Below, piece by piece: positions 41,632 to 49,608 of a DNA stretch of 64,000 nt. The notes beneath the pieces are model-generated. The model was not told the DNA's origin. It saw only the letters and a list, made by a program, of their open reading frames with translations, and searched no databases. The translations under genes and the position numbers were made by a program. How positions within the stretch are numbered: the first letter of the stretch is position 1; each line of letters begins with the position of its first letter. This DNA comes from Streptococcus sanguinis SK49 (GTDB lineage: Bacteria > Bacillota > Bacilli > Lactobacillales > Streptococcaceae): positions 463,324-527,323 of the forward strand of contig NZ_GL890985.1 of the NCBI RefSeq assembly GCF_000212815.1, read 5' to 3'.

Positions 41632-43041
41632 ATGAGAAAATCAATGGAAGTAAAGGCCGTCTTTTTCGATATTGATGGGACACTGGTCAATGATAGTCGA
41701 ACGGTTTTGAAATCTACAGAAAAGGCTATTCAGAGTTTAAAGGAGCAAGGAATATTGGTCGGTTTGGCAACAGGCCGCGGTCCTTTCTTTGTCAAACCTT
41801 TTATGGAGCAATTGGACTTAGACTTTGCTGTGACCTACAATGGCCAGTACATTTTTTCAAGAGACAGAGTGATTTCTGCCAGTCCCATTGACAAGCAGAG
41901 TTTGCGGGATTTAATCTCCTATGCTAAGAAGCATCGGAAAGAGATTTCCTTGGGAACGGCTGAGGCTATGCTGGGCTCCAAGATTATGTCCTTCGGCATG
42001 AGCCCTTTCTCCCAGTGGACTAGCCGCTTCATCCCTAAGAGAATGGCGCGAACAGTTAGTCACGGTTTTAATAAAGTCATCAGCAAGGCCTTGCCCCAGC
42101 ATGAAAAGGATCTCCTGCAGCTGATTCAGGAGCCGATTTACCAAGCTTTGATTTTAGCCAGTCCAGAAGAAAGCCGTAAGATTGAAGCGGACTTTCCTGA
42201 TTTGAAATTTACTCGCAGTAGCCCCTATGCGGTCGATATTATCAATAAAGACACGTCTAAGCTAGAGGGGATTCGCCGAGTCGGCAAGGAATATGGATTT
42301 GACATTCATCAGGTCATGGCCTTCGGTGACTCTGACAATGACTTGGAAATGTTATCGGGAGTTGGTCTGTCCATTGCTATGGGAAATGGAACCAGCTCAG
42401 TCAAGGAAGTGGCCAAGCATACGACTAGCAGCAATAGTCAAGATGGGATTCACAAGGCTCTGGAGCATTTTGGCATACTAGCGAGGGAAAAGGTCTTTAC
42501 CAGCAGCGACCATCACTTTAATAAGGTTAAAGAGTTCCATAGTGTTATGGATGAAAGTACTCAGGAAGAGCCAATTGCTTGGTCGCCTCAGGACGCTCGC
42601 TATCGGGCAGGCTTCAAGCTGGAAGAGCTGGTCGAGTTTCTGCGAGCAGCTAGTAACTCAGAGGAAGACTTTGATAGCTCTGTAGCCTATCTCCATCAGG
42701 CCCTTGACAAGGCTGCCGACAAGGTTCGCTCCAAGAGTCAGGCTGAGGTTTCTCTAGTCGGTCAGGTGGATGCCTTGATTGATACTCTATACTTCACTTA
42801 TGGCAGTTTTGTCCTGATGGGAGTGGATCCAGAGCAGCTGTTTGATATTGTCCATCGGGCTAATATGGGCAAAATTTTCCCAGACGGGAAGGCTCACTTT
42901 GACCCCGTCACCCATAAAATCCTCAAACCAGATGACTGGGAAGATAAATACGCTCCTGAAGGAGCAATCAAAGAAGAACTGGAACGACAAATTCAGGCCT
43001 ACCAGCGTACCATAGAGCAGAAAGAAGAAAACAAAGAATAA
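41632..43041 (+). CDS. Cof-type HAD hydrolase fused to a PRA-PH/MazG-like domain
   Basis: 469 residues. Residues 1-275 are a Cof-type (HAD IIB) phosphatase: FFDIDGTLV (nucleophile), ATGRG, the capping domain, and MAFGDSDNDLEML with AMGNG. Residues about 295-460 form a helical domain resembling phosphoribosyl-ATP pyrophosphohydrolase-like/MazG proteins (FKLEELVEFLRAA, VDALIDTLYFTYG), with the E-x-x-E and later D residues that bind Mg in that family. The fusion suggests a nucleotide-derived phosphate substrate. TATAAT at 41603-41608 may be its promoter. A terminator follows. Confidence 0.82.
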   Translation: MRKSMEVKAVFFDIDGTLVNDSRTVLKSTEKAIQSLKEQGILVGLATGRGPFFVKPFMEQLDLDFAVTYNGQYIFSRDRVISASPIDKQSLRDLISYAKKHRKEISLGTAEAMLGSKIMSFGMSPFSQWTSRFIPKRMARTVSHGFNKVISKALPQHEKDLLQLIQEPIYQALILASPEESRKIEADFPDLKFTRSSPYAVDIINKDTSKLEGIRRVGKEYGFDIHQVMAFGDSDNDLEMLSGVGLSIAMGNGTSSVKEVAKHTTSSNSQDGIHKALEHFGILAREKVFTSSDHHFNKVKEFHSVMDESTQEEPIAWSPQDARYRAGFKLEELVEFLRAASNSEEDFDSSVAYLHQALDKAADKVRSKSQAEVSLVGQVDALIDTLYFTYGSFVLMGVDPEQLFDIVHRANMGKIFPDGKAHFDPVTHKILKPDDWEDKYAPEGAIKEELERQIQAYQRTIEQKEENKE

Positions 43042-43048
43042 ATACTTT

Positions 43049-43088
43049 AAGAGCAGATTATTTATTGGAAATTTTTTGCTCTTTTTTT
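43049..43088 (+). terminator. Terminator after the HAD/PRA-PH gene
   Basis: AAGAGCA/TGCTCTT stem with an AT-rich loop, then a T-run. Confidence 0.6.
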
Positions 43089-43130
43089 ATTTTATGGTAC
43101 AATAAGAAAAAAATGTAGAGGAGAGGACGG

Positions 43131-43481
43131 ATGGATCAATACCAAGTTAAGAGCGACCTATCAACAGCAGCCCGACATGCGACGGCAATCGGAGATGCAA
43201 ATTTCCTGCAGATGATGGCTATTACTCGAGATTCGCAGACAACTGTTGCTGGAAATTCTAATGCAAATGCAGGGATTTCAAATGTTGAGAGCTTACAAGG
43301 GCAGCTCGGGGCACACATTACAAGTATTATTCAGAATGTTCATAGTGTAGCAGCAGAGTTTGAGGACAAGGATGCTATGATTCGTCAAAGTCTGACTACT
43401 AACTATTTACCGCCTAAAAAGGAACCGACAGTCACTAAAAAAGATTTAGGTCTGAATACCTTGACTGCTTTGGAGGAATAA
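43131..43481 (+). CDS. Type VII LXG-effector partner (DUF3130, LapA1-like)
   Basis: 116 residues, helical, start MDQYQVKSDLSTAARHATAI. Belongs to the TIGR04197/DUF3130 family that I recall as SACOL2603-type proteins and as Lap1 targeting partners of LXG toxins. A Thr/Asn-rich turn (VAGNSNANAG) separates two helices in WXG100-like fashion, followed by a short C-terminal tail with YLPP. GAGGAGAGG precedes the ATG. First of three tightly linked genes with the DUF3958 partner and the toxin. Confidence 0.82.
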   Translation: MDQYQVKSDLSTAARHATAIGDANFLQMMAITRDSQTTVAGNSNANAGISNVESLQGQLGAHITSIIQNVHSVAAEFEDKDAMIRQSLTTNYLPPKKEPTVTKKDLGLNTLTALEE

Positions 43482-43484
43482 TCA

Positions 43485-43832
43485 ATGCAGGAAGATAAGC
43501 GGTGGACTGCCTTGTTGGCAAAAGAGCGGAGGCTTGCTGATTATGAATGGGAACTCTATCAAAAGTTGAGAAAGGCAAAAACTCAAGAAGAAGATGTATT
43601 ATGTCAGTTGGATTCTATGGGGACGTGGTTTCATGATTTGTCTTATGATTTCGAAGGAAGTCGATATTATAGTAAGATAGCAGATTATCAGCTAGATTTT
43701 TCTCATCGAAGCAGACGGCTAAAGCTTGATATAGAGGATCAGATACAAAAACTGCGGAAAGTTCATCAAAACGCAGAAAATCAACTAGAAGAAGTCTACA
43801 AAGAGAAGCGTGCCTTAGCTGGCGAGGAGTAA
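43485..43832 (+). CDS. Type VII LXG-effector partner (DUF3958, LapA2-like)
   Basis: 115 residues, almost wholly helical and charged (KERRLADYEWELYQKLRKA and a C-terminal coiled coil). Its size and place between the DUF3130 gene and the LXG toxin match the DUF3958 partners that, with DUF3130, bind the LXG domain and deliver the toxin to the type VIIb machine. It begins three bases after the previous stop and ends two bases before the toxin gene. Confidence 0.78.
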   Translation: MQEDKRWTALLAKERRLADYEWELYQKLRKAKTQEEDVLCQLDSMGTWFHDLSYDFEGSRYYSKIADYQLDFSHRSRRLKLDIEDQIQKLRKVHQNAENQLEEVYKEKRALAGEE

Positions 43833-43834
43833 GG

Positions 43835-45736
43835 ATGAGTATTGATATGTATTTAGAAGCTGCTCGAACGCAGGCAGAAAGCCTTGGAAGAGCGGTTGAA
43901 CAATGTTTGGGGCAGAATCTTAAATTAATAAGCGTTTTATCAGCTTTTCATAATGAGGATGAACTAAAAGGTAAAGCGTATGATTCTGCCAAAAATCATG
44001 TTGTCGGAACGGTCATCCCGATTGTTCAGGGAGTCATTCTCTATCAGGAAGCGATAGCCTTAGCTTGTCAAAATTTTGTTAGTAACTACACGGCAGAAGT
44101 AGACGGTAAGAGCTGGCGCCAATCAGAACTGGAAGAGAAAATTCGTTTTGCAGAACAGCAACTGGCAGAGTTGGAACGCAAATCGCAACTCTATGCAAAT
44201 AATAAAGGTATGTCTATTGTGGATTTCAGTGCTTCCATCGCTGTTGCAGAAAGTGCTAGGCAAGTCTTTCAAGAAATTTTGGATAATTTGCTTGCTTTTA
44301 ATGAGAGTTCGCCAACTATTTTCGCGGAAGCAGAGACTTATTTAGTAGCCGCATCTACTGGCCTGTCTCAGGCAGCACAGAGCTGGGATGCATCTACTCA
44401 GACTTATCTTCCTCCTCGCCGAGATGCTGATCTCAGCTGGAAAGGTACCATCAATACTGGATGGACTAAGCGGCAGGAGATGATTGAAGAAGTAAAGAGA
44501 CAAAATTCCAAGAAGACAGAGTTTGATAGAATCGCAGAGATGGATTATGATGATTTGCTTCATAATTATTCTGAAATTATTTCAGCAAAAGAGAGTGGCG
44601 ATTTAAACAGTCCATACTATAAGCCAAACAAGACTGAATATAGGATTAAACTTGAAAAAGCCGTTGTTAAGAGGTACGAAGAAGTAAAAGACTTGCCTCG
44701 GGAAACCAATGTTAGTAAGTATACTTTGCAGAAAGTGGATCCCTTTTTCAAAGCAAAGATTGACCGAATGAACCAGAAGGAGCTGGAAGAATATTATCCT
44801 GGATTAAAATTTAGTCCTATAGCTCCGATTCTAGATCATAACTATTATTCATCCGAAACAGATAAGGCGAATGATATATATCTGGCTGCTCGCTATCAAG
44901 AATTGGATAGCCAAAATCCTATCAGTAAACATGATCCCAACTTTGAGCAAAAACGTTTTGAGTATATCGCTGAAACGGGACTTGATCCAGTCACAAACAA
45001 AGAGGCTGATAAGGAACTCCTGAATTATGCCACAAACTATACCAAGTATGCACCGAGTATAAAAGCGGGTTATGACTTCCTAATGGTAGGAACAGCAGCT
45101 TGGAGTACTCGGGCTTATAATAAGGATTTGCAATCACAAAGAGCGAACGCAAAGGTCAATGAGTATTATCAGATTAAGGATGCGGTGAGAAATTCGAGTG
45201 TGGGGAGTCAGCCGGTGGTTGGTCCTCAACTTCCATCAAAGAATTGGACTCCGGAATTGCCGTTGATGAACAATATTCAATCTAAATATGTGGATTTGTA
45301 TTCGTATGAATATAATTCATATACCAATCCCGGTCCATTATCTGAATTTTCTACAACGCCAAATCGAAATTTCTATGGAGGTCGATATAATAAAACCGTA
45401 CTTTCAGAAGATACAATATTTTATAGAGCGGGTAATGCTGATAATCCTTTAGGACAATGGTTTACTAGAGAAGCACCTCAGTCCAGAGCACAGGTGAGGA
45501 TTGATACAGCAGTGAAAGATATCTGGACAAACCCTGATGGTTCGTATAGTGGTCAGTCTGCAATTGATAAAGTCTATAAAATAAAGATTCCTAAAGGAAC
45601 TACTATCTATGACGGTCCTGTAGGGAGTCAGGGAGGAATTTATCAAGGTGGGCTCAATAAAGAACAAATTTTCATTGATTCACCATGGAATTTAGATGGT
45701 GTGGAGGTCATAGATTCATGGCCAATAATTCATTGA
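43835..45736 (+). CDS. LXG-domain polymorphic toxin with ADP-ribosyltransferase-like tip
   Basis: 633 residues. Residues 1-210 are an LXG helical export domain (Leu 44-Lys 45-Gly 46 in DELKGKAYD; a hydrophobic VVGTVIPIVQGVILY helix). A middle region (about 230-480) is helical and variable. The last 125 residues look like a TreTu-type ART domain: IFYRAG (Arg 531), GQWFTREAP (Ser/Thr site near 544), VYKIKIPKGTTIYDGPVGSQ, then NKEQIF (Glu 610). No signal peptide, as expected for type VII cargo. The secretion core (EsxA, EssC) is outside the window. The ART call is by pattern only; an NAD-consuming toxin is the broader claim. Confidence 0.82.
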   Translation: MSIDMYLEAARTQAESLGRAVEQCLGQNLKLISVLSAFHNEDELKGKAYDSAKNHVVGTVIPIVQGVILYQEAIALACQNFVSNYTAEVDGKSWRQSELEEKIRFAEQQLAELERKSQLYANNKGMSIVDFSASIAVAESARQVFQEILDNLLAFNESSPTIFAEAETYLVAASTGLSQAAQSWDASTQTYLPPRRDADLSWKGTINTGWTKRQEMIEEVKRQNSKKTEFDRIAEMDYDDLLHNYSEIISAKESGDLNSPYYKPNKTEYRIKLEKAVVKRYEEVKDLPRETNVSKYTLQKVDPFFKAKIDRMNQKELEEYYPGLKFSPIAPILDHNYYSSETDKANDIYLAARYQELDSQNPISKHDPNFEQKRFEYIAETGLDPVTNKEADKELLNYATNYTKYAPSIKAGYDFLMVGTAAWSTRAYNKDLQSQRANAKVNEYYQIKDAVRNSSVGSQPVVGPQLPSKNWTPELPLMNNIQSKYVDLYSYEYNSYTNPGPLSEFSTTPNRNFYGGRYNKTVLSEDTIFYRAGNADNPLGQWFTREAPQSRAQVRIDTAVKDIWTNPDGSYSGQSAIDKVYKIKIPKGTTIYDGPVGSQGGIYQGGLNKEQIFIDSPWNLDGVEVIDSWPIIH

Positions 45737-45749
45737 GGAGGAAGATAGT

Positions 45750-46043
45750 ATGTTAGAAACAGTTTTAAAAGCAATTGATGATTTGTTATCAATAATTGAC
45801 AGATATAAGATTAAAAACGTTCATCCGCAAGTAGAGGATTTAAAATATTTAAAAAAATCTTTGAATACCAATGATGAGCTAAGTACAAGGGAAAAATTTA
45901 CTCTTTATCAAGAACTTTTTCCACCACGCGGTGGTTTATCAGATATTCATTATTGGCATAACGACTTTGGAACAAGAAAAACAGTTAATGAAGTCATATC
46001 AGATTCAACGAAAACAATTGCTGATTATTTGCTGGAACGGTAA
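45750..46043 (+). CDS. Probable immunity protein for the LXG toxin
   Basis: 97 residues, acidic, helical (ETVLKAIDDLLSIIDRYKI, then FPPRGGLSDIHYWHNDFG). GAGGAGGAAG precedes the ATG, 13 bases after the toxin stop. Position directly after a polymorphic toxin is the main support. AT-richer than the toxin gene, common for immunity genes. No family firmly recognised. Confidence 0.65.
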   Translation: MLETVLKAIDDLLSIIDRYKIKNVHPQVEDLKYLKKSLNTNDELSTREKFTLYQELFPPRGGLSDIHYWHNDFGTRKTVNEVISDSTKTIADYLLER

Positions 46044-46055
46044 CAAAATAATTTA

Positions 46056-46406
46056 ATGGTGAATATTCTTAAAAAAATTAAAACCAAAACTTATAATAAT
46101 AAAGATTTAATAAGTAATATAGATTTAATAAGTAATATAGATTTAAATCCAATTGTGTCTTATCACATAATAAAAGAAATTGTTAATAGTGATATCTATG
46201 ATGTTGATGTTATAAATAAATTAAAAGAAATTTCAGTCAGACTTTCGATGGAAGATTCAGTTTTAGGCCCAATTTGTTTGGGGCACATGTCCTTAGCCAC
46301 ATTAAGAAAATTAGGGATTGACTTAAGGGAAACAGAAACTGGTTCAGCTATTTCTGATTATGACTGGGGATTAGTTGATAAATTTTATAACGAAAATGGG
46401 TGGTGA
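46056..46406 (+). CDS. Putative immunity or orphan cassette protein with internal tandem repeat
   Basis: 116 residues, AT-rich gene. An exact 18-base unit occurs twice in tandem (46104-46121, 46122-46139), duplicating the residues DLISNI. The rest is helical with an acidic C-terminus (SDYDWGLVDKFYNENGW). The first 60 bases including the region before the ATG recur at 48693-48752, ahead of the array's end. Ribosome site is weak. Function unknown; context suggests immunity. Confidence 0.5.
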   Translation: MVNILKKIKTKTYNNKDLISNIDLISNIDLNPIVSYHIIKEIVNSDIYDVDVINKLKEISVRLSMEDSVLGPICLGHMSLATLRKLGIDLRETETGSAISDYDWGLVDKFYNENGW

Positions 46407-46419
46407 ATATATAAATTAA

Positions 46420-46730
46420 TTTTTCAAACATGGGGATCAATTTAATAATTTACAGTCTTATTCTAAAAAATATTTGAAAAATGTAAACGAAGTCATTAGA
46501 ATGGAATAGAGATTGAGATTCAGATTCAGTATAGAGGGGAATCGACTAGAGCTTTTGTCAGGTTTATGGGAAATGATTCAAGAGGAAATGCGAAGTTTGA
46601 ATTTGTTGGGATAAGTTCTGAAGGGAATATTGCAACATATCATACAAAATCTGGGAAAGATTTTTGGGAAAAGGTGAATAATGGTGAATTTATCAAAAAT
46701 ATTAATCCAGTGATGTGGGGAAAACAATAG
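46420..46730 (+). pseudogene. Orphan C-terminal tip of an LXG-type toxin, frameshifted
   Basis: Without a start codon, the sequence reads HGDQFNNLQSYSKKYLKN to a stop at 46507-46509, and continues in a frame shifted by two from 46506 as IQYRGESTRAFVRFMGN, ISSEGNIATYHTKSGKDFW, ending PVMWGKQ at 46730. The segment looks like the last 100 residues of a secreted polymorphic toxin left behind after recombination. The small gene at 46731 begins directly at its stop. Confidence 0.62.
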
Positions 46731-46880
46731 ATGACTAAAATGAAAATAATTTCACTTGATGAAACAGATAATATTATTATTCAAATTGGTAATCGAAAAT
46801 TTGAAGCGATGCTATCTATGGCACTGTATTTCTCTGACCATGTAGTTGGAAAAATTATTTCTCGCAAGTATATAGATTGA
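46731..46880 (+). CDS. Small protein following the orphan toxin tip
   Basis: 49 residues (MTKMKIISLDETDNIIIQIG, then ALYFSDHVVGKIISRKYID), ATG directly after the stop of the toxin fragment. Likely the cognate immunity gene or its shortened remainder, by position only. Confidence 0.42.
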   Translation: MTKMKIISLDETDNIIIQIGNRKFEAMLSMALYFSDHVVGKIISRKYID

Positions 46881-46883
46881 AAT

Positions 46884-47396
46884 ATGATTCAAGAGAAGAG
46901 CCTCAGAGCTTGTTTACAAAAATTTCAAGATAAATACTCCAGAAATCTGAAATTCTATTCAAGAGAGCGTGAGGAACTTATGACGGTTGGTTTAAAAGTA
47001 GATTTATATTGGTATTCTATTGGAACAGGAGATTTTCTCCACTCGTTTTTTTCAACAATTTGTGTTCGTTTAGAAAATAATGTTTGGGGGAGCAGATTTC
47101 CTATTTTGATGAATGAGTTATATAGTGGAAAGCTAGAGCCACACAAGTTGGAGGAGGCTTTGCGTGAATTGGAGACCATCCAAAAGGAATTGGAAAGAAT
47201 TAATCCTAATCAAGTTGTTTGGGATAATGAAGACAGAAGTAAAATGCCTCCATGGGGTGACAATATCAGTCCAGATATCAAAGATCTATCAGATTATTTT
47301 GTGACAAGTAGTGGAAAGAATCTAATTTCTGTGATAAAAAGAGCTTTGTTGGATGCTATAGATGAACGAGTTGAACTTGAAATAAAGAGTTTATGA
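46884..47396 (+). CDS. Immunity 70 family protein
   Basis: 170 residues. The conserved core VGLKVDLYWYSIGTGDFLHS, FFSTICVRLE, WGSRFPILMNELYSG matches the Imm70 family of polymorphic-toxin immunity proteins. Ends in a helical acidic region. The gene stands without its toxin; only an unrelated-looking fragment follows at 47454, so it probably protects against toxins of neighbours (orphan immunity). Confidence 0.78.
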   Translation: MIQEKSLRACLQKFQDKYSRNLKFYSREREELMTVGLKVDLYWYSIGTGDFLHSFFSTICVRLENNVWGSRFPILMNELYSGKLEPHKLEEALRELETIQKELERINPNQVVWDNEDRSKMPPWGDNISPDIKDLSDYFVTSSGKNLISVIKRALLDAIDERVELEIKSL

Positions 47397-47453
47397 AATG
47401 TCATGACTGATTAGAATTAAATTTTTTATGAAGAATCCAATATCGATTCATAA

Positions 47454-47588
47454 AACTATTACACGGCTTGGGATTACTCAGGTCGTGTAATTCTTCAAAA
47501 TAGACCTCTATCTCAAAAACTAGCTAAGGTTGATCCTGCTTTCAATAAAAGAATAGACCATTATAAAACATTTAAAAAAATAGAATAG
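47454..47588 (+). pseudogene. Orphan toxin C-terminal fragment
   Basis: 44 codons with no start: NYYTAWDYSGRVILQNRP, KLAKVDPAFNKRIDHYKTF. It ends 12 bases before the barstar-like gene. Reads as the final residues of a toxin whose front was lost. Confidence 0.52.
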
Positions 47589-47600
47589 AGGTTTGAAATC

Positions 47601-48005
47601 GTGAAAAACAAAATTCATTACATTACAAAGTTTAAATTGCAAGACCTGTTACCTTTCAGCGGCTTTGTAGCAATTTTTGATGGGAAGCAGATCCAAAACA
47701 AAGAAGAGTTATTCCGTTTTCTTGAAAAAACTGTCGGCCTTCCTGATACGAATAATTGGTCATCTATTACGGATTGGCTGACAGACTTATCATGGTTAAA
47801 ATCTGAAGAATACACTTTTGTTTTTGAAAATTATGATGGTTTCTTAAAAAATGACTTAATGTCCAAAGATTTATTTTTAGAAATTTTGGAAGAAGATGTT
47901 CTTCCTTGGTGGGAAAGTGATGTTGAAAAACATGTTGTTGGCGGTAAGGCCAAGAGTTTTCAAGTTTACATAGTGGAGAATTCAAAAATGGGAAAAATTT
48001 TTTAG
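47601..48005 (+). CDS. Barstar-like immunity protein
   Basis: 134 residues from a GTG behind AGAGG. The segment FDGKQIQNKEELFRFLEK, NWSSITDWLTDLSWL, then EYTFVFENYDGFL fits the barstar (barnase inhibitor) plan of strand-helix-helix-strand with the conserved Trp-x-x-x-x-D-x-L. Presumably guards against a ribonuclease toxin; the preceding fragment may be what remains of it. Confidence 0.68.
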   Translation: MKNKIHYITKFKLQDLLPFSGFVAIFDGKQIQNKEELFRFLEKTVGLPDTNNWSSITDWLTDLSWLKSEEYTFVFENYDGFLKNDLMSKDLFLEILEEDVLPWWESDVEKHVVGGKAKSFQVYIVENSKMGKIF

Positions 48006-48018
48006 GGAGTTGCCTTAA

Positions 48019-48219
48019 GGTAACAAATTTGATGATCCATATAGCGGTCTATTCATGTCAGAAACTGAGAGGGCTAATCGCAACTATGCAATTGATCGTT
48101 ATTTCCTAATGGACAGTCAGAAATTACTTAGTTGGCGTGATCCTAATTACACGGCGAAGTTCAATCATTACATTCTTGAAGAAAGTATCAATCCGATTAC
48201 GCTAAGCCATCTAGTCTAG
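48019..48219 (+). pseudogene. Orphan LXG-toxin middle fragment
   Basis: 66 codons open from after a TAA to TAG at 48217. The stretch SETERANRNYAIDRYFLMDS, WRDPNYTAKFNHYILEES, INPIT lines up with SETDKANDIYLAARYQELDS, HDPNFEQKRFEYIAET, LDPVT in the intact LXG toxin at 43835. So this is a broken relative of that toxin's middle region. Confidence 0.65.
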
Positions 48220-48244
48220 GATTTGAACGTTAAGGAGAAATTTA

Positions 48245-48607
48245 ATGATTTTTGTAAAAAAAATAGAATGGATAGATATTGATACCAAAGAAGCGGATGT
48301 CACTTTATCGGATAATCAATATGAATTAGTTTGCTTTTCAGATGAATTTTTTGGAAAGATTGGCGGAAAGTTTGATGACATGCTGTATGCTATTGTTGAT
48401 GGAGACGTATATAAAAGTGAAGATAATCTATTTCTAGTAAAGCATCTGAATAATTTTGAATATTTTATAATTGCCAAAATATTTGATAAAACAAGAAATA
48501 TCGCTCAGGTAGGAGAATTTTTGATTAATATAGGTGGAGGAATTCCAAATGATCTTGAGAATGGTGAATTTGTTGAATTTCGTGCTAGACGGATTGATAT
48601 TTACTAA
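48245..48607 (+). CDS. Putative immunity protein (unknown family)
   Basis: 120 residues, acidic, mostly strands (KIEWIDIDTKEADVTLSD, CFSDEFFGKIGGKFDDMLYA, VEFRARRIDIY). AAGGAG precedes the ATG. Last intact gene of the toxin/immunity array. The strand-rich make-up with a conserved-looking CFSDEFF segment suggests an immunity-type fold, but I do not recognise the family. Confidence 0.5.
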   Translation: MIFVKKIEWIDIDTKEADVTLSDNQYELVCFSDEFFGKIGGKFDDMLYAIVDGDVYKSEDNLFLVKHLNNFEYFIIAKIFDKTRNIAQVGEFLINIGGGIPNDLENGEFVEFRARRIDIY

Positions 48608-48692
48608 TGCTCAGTGAAAGCTATACAAAAAATTAATTAACTCTATTGGAAGAGATTTTTGAAGACTACCAAGAAACGCAGAATTTACTGTA

Positions 48693-48752
48693 ACGGTGAC
48701 AAAAAAATTTAATGGTGAATATTCTTAAAAAATTAAAACTAAAACCTATAAA
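48693..48752 (+). repeat. Partial duplicate of the 46037-46096 region
   Basis: ACGGTGACAAAAAAATTTAA, TGGTGAATATTCTTAAAAAA and onwards repeats the DNA around the start of the gene at 46056 with a few changes. The copy breaks off near 48752. A direct repeat at both sides of the immunity array is a likely recombination footprint. Confidence 0.7.
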
Positions 48753-48770
48753 AATATCTCGCATAAACAA

Positions 48771-48813
48771 AAAAACTAGAGCAGATGTGTAGTGCACATC
48801 TGCTCTAGTTTTT
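48771..48813. terminator. Bidirectional terminator between immunity array and uspA-like gene
   Basis: Perfect 19-base-pair stem (48771-48789 with 48795-48813), loop TAGTG, A/T-runs at both ends. Confidence 0.92.
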
Positions 48814-49264
48814 ATAAAGTCTTTTCAGAGTCTCTGACCACCAGCAAGTCAACCTTGGCATGACGCAGGATATATTCGGAGGAAGAGCCGACTAGCAGCC
48901 GTTCAAAGGCATTGAGACCGGTAGCACCGACCATGATCAGATCTACCTTGTGCTCTTCTGGGATATCTGTAGCTAAGAGAGTCTTGGGATTGCCCATTTC
49001 AATGACAATGTCAACATGCTTGACACCGGATTTTTGAGCTTTTTCTTTCAACTCAGCTGTCAGCTTTTTGGCATCTTCTTGTAAGTCCTCGTAGACATCT
49101 GCATCAAAGGTTGAGACACTTTGCAAAGCCCGGGTGTCAATGACATGGGCGATAGTGAGACGAGAGCCGTTTCGGAGAGCCACATTAACACCCTTTTCAA
49201 AGGCTAGTTCGGATTCGTGAGAACCGTCCACAGCAACCATAATGTTTTCATATTTCTGAGTCAT
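48812..49264 (-). CDS. Universal stress protein (UspA family)
   Basis: 150 residues from the ATG at 49264, which has AGAGGAGG upstream; an earlier ATG at 49339 lacks one. The strand IMVAVDGSHESELAFEKGV starts the fold and GATGLNAFERLLVGSSSEYI is the ATP-binding G-2x-G-9x-G-S motif, so it likely binds ATP. Common stand-alone stress protein in streptococci. Transcribed toward the immunity array and away from the aminotransferase. Confidence 0.9.
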   Translation of the reverse strand: MTQKYENIMVAVDGSHESELAFEKGVNVALRNGSRLTIAHVIDTRALQSVSTFDADVYEDLQEDAKKLTAELKEKAQKSGVKHVDIVIEMGNPKTLLATDIPEEHKVDLIMVGATGLNAFERLLVGSSSEYILRHAKVDLLVVRDSEKTL

Positions 49265-49546
49265 AGAGCTACCTCCTCTAAAATGGTCGGCAAAGGACGT
49301 CGCATCATTCACAGAATGATTGGGCTGACCAAAAATCAATCAATCCATAACGTCCGAGTGACTTGCAACTATTTTCTTGTTTCTATTGTAACCCTTTTCA
49401 GAAAAAAAGTAAAGATAAAATGGAAATGCTGTCAGAAAATTACAAGCAGAAAAAGATTCCTTTACTTTGAGGGGTTAGAAAAGGAATAGTGCTCTTTATC
49501 TTATAAATCGCTTCATAATCGCGTGAAAAGTGAGCTTATTTTTTTG

Positions 49547-49575
49547 TTGTCAATCGCTTTTTCTGGTGGTATAAT
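49547..49575 (+). promoter_or_regulatory. Promoter of the AlaT-like aminotransferase gene
   Basis: TTGTCA at 49547-49552, 17-base spacer, TATAAT at 49570-49575. Confidence 0.72.
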
Positions 49576-49608
49576 GATAACATTCTGATGAATAGAGGAA
49601 AAATAAGA

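Noticed and set aside
45360-45736. A tuberculosis-necrotizing-toxin (TNT) NADase at the LXG toxin C-terminus.
   Set aside because: The YRAG, WFTREAP and PKGTTIYDGPVGSQ pattern fits ADP-ribosyltransferase-like tips better; the TNT motif order is not seen, though a fold prediction would settle it.
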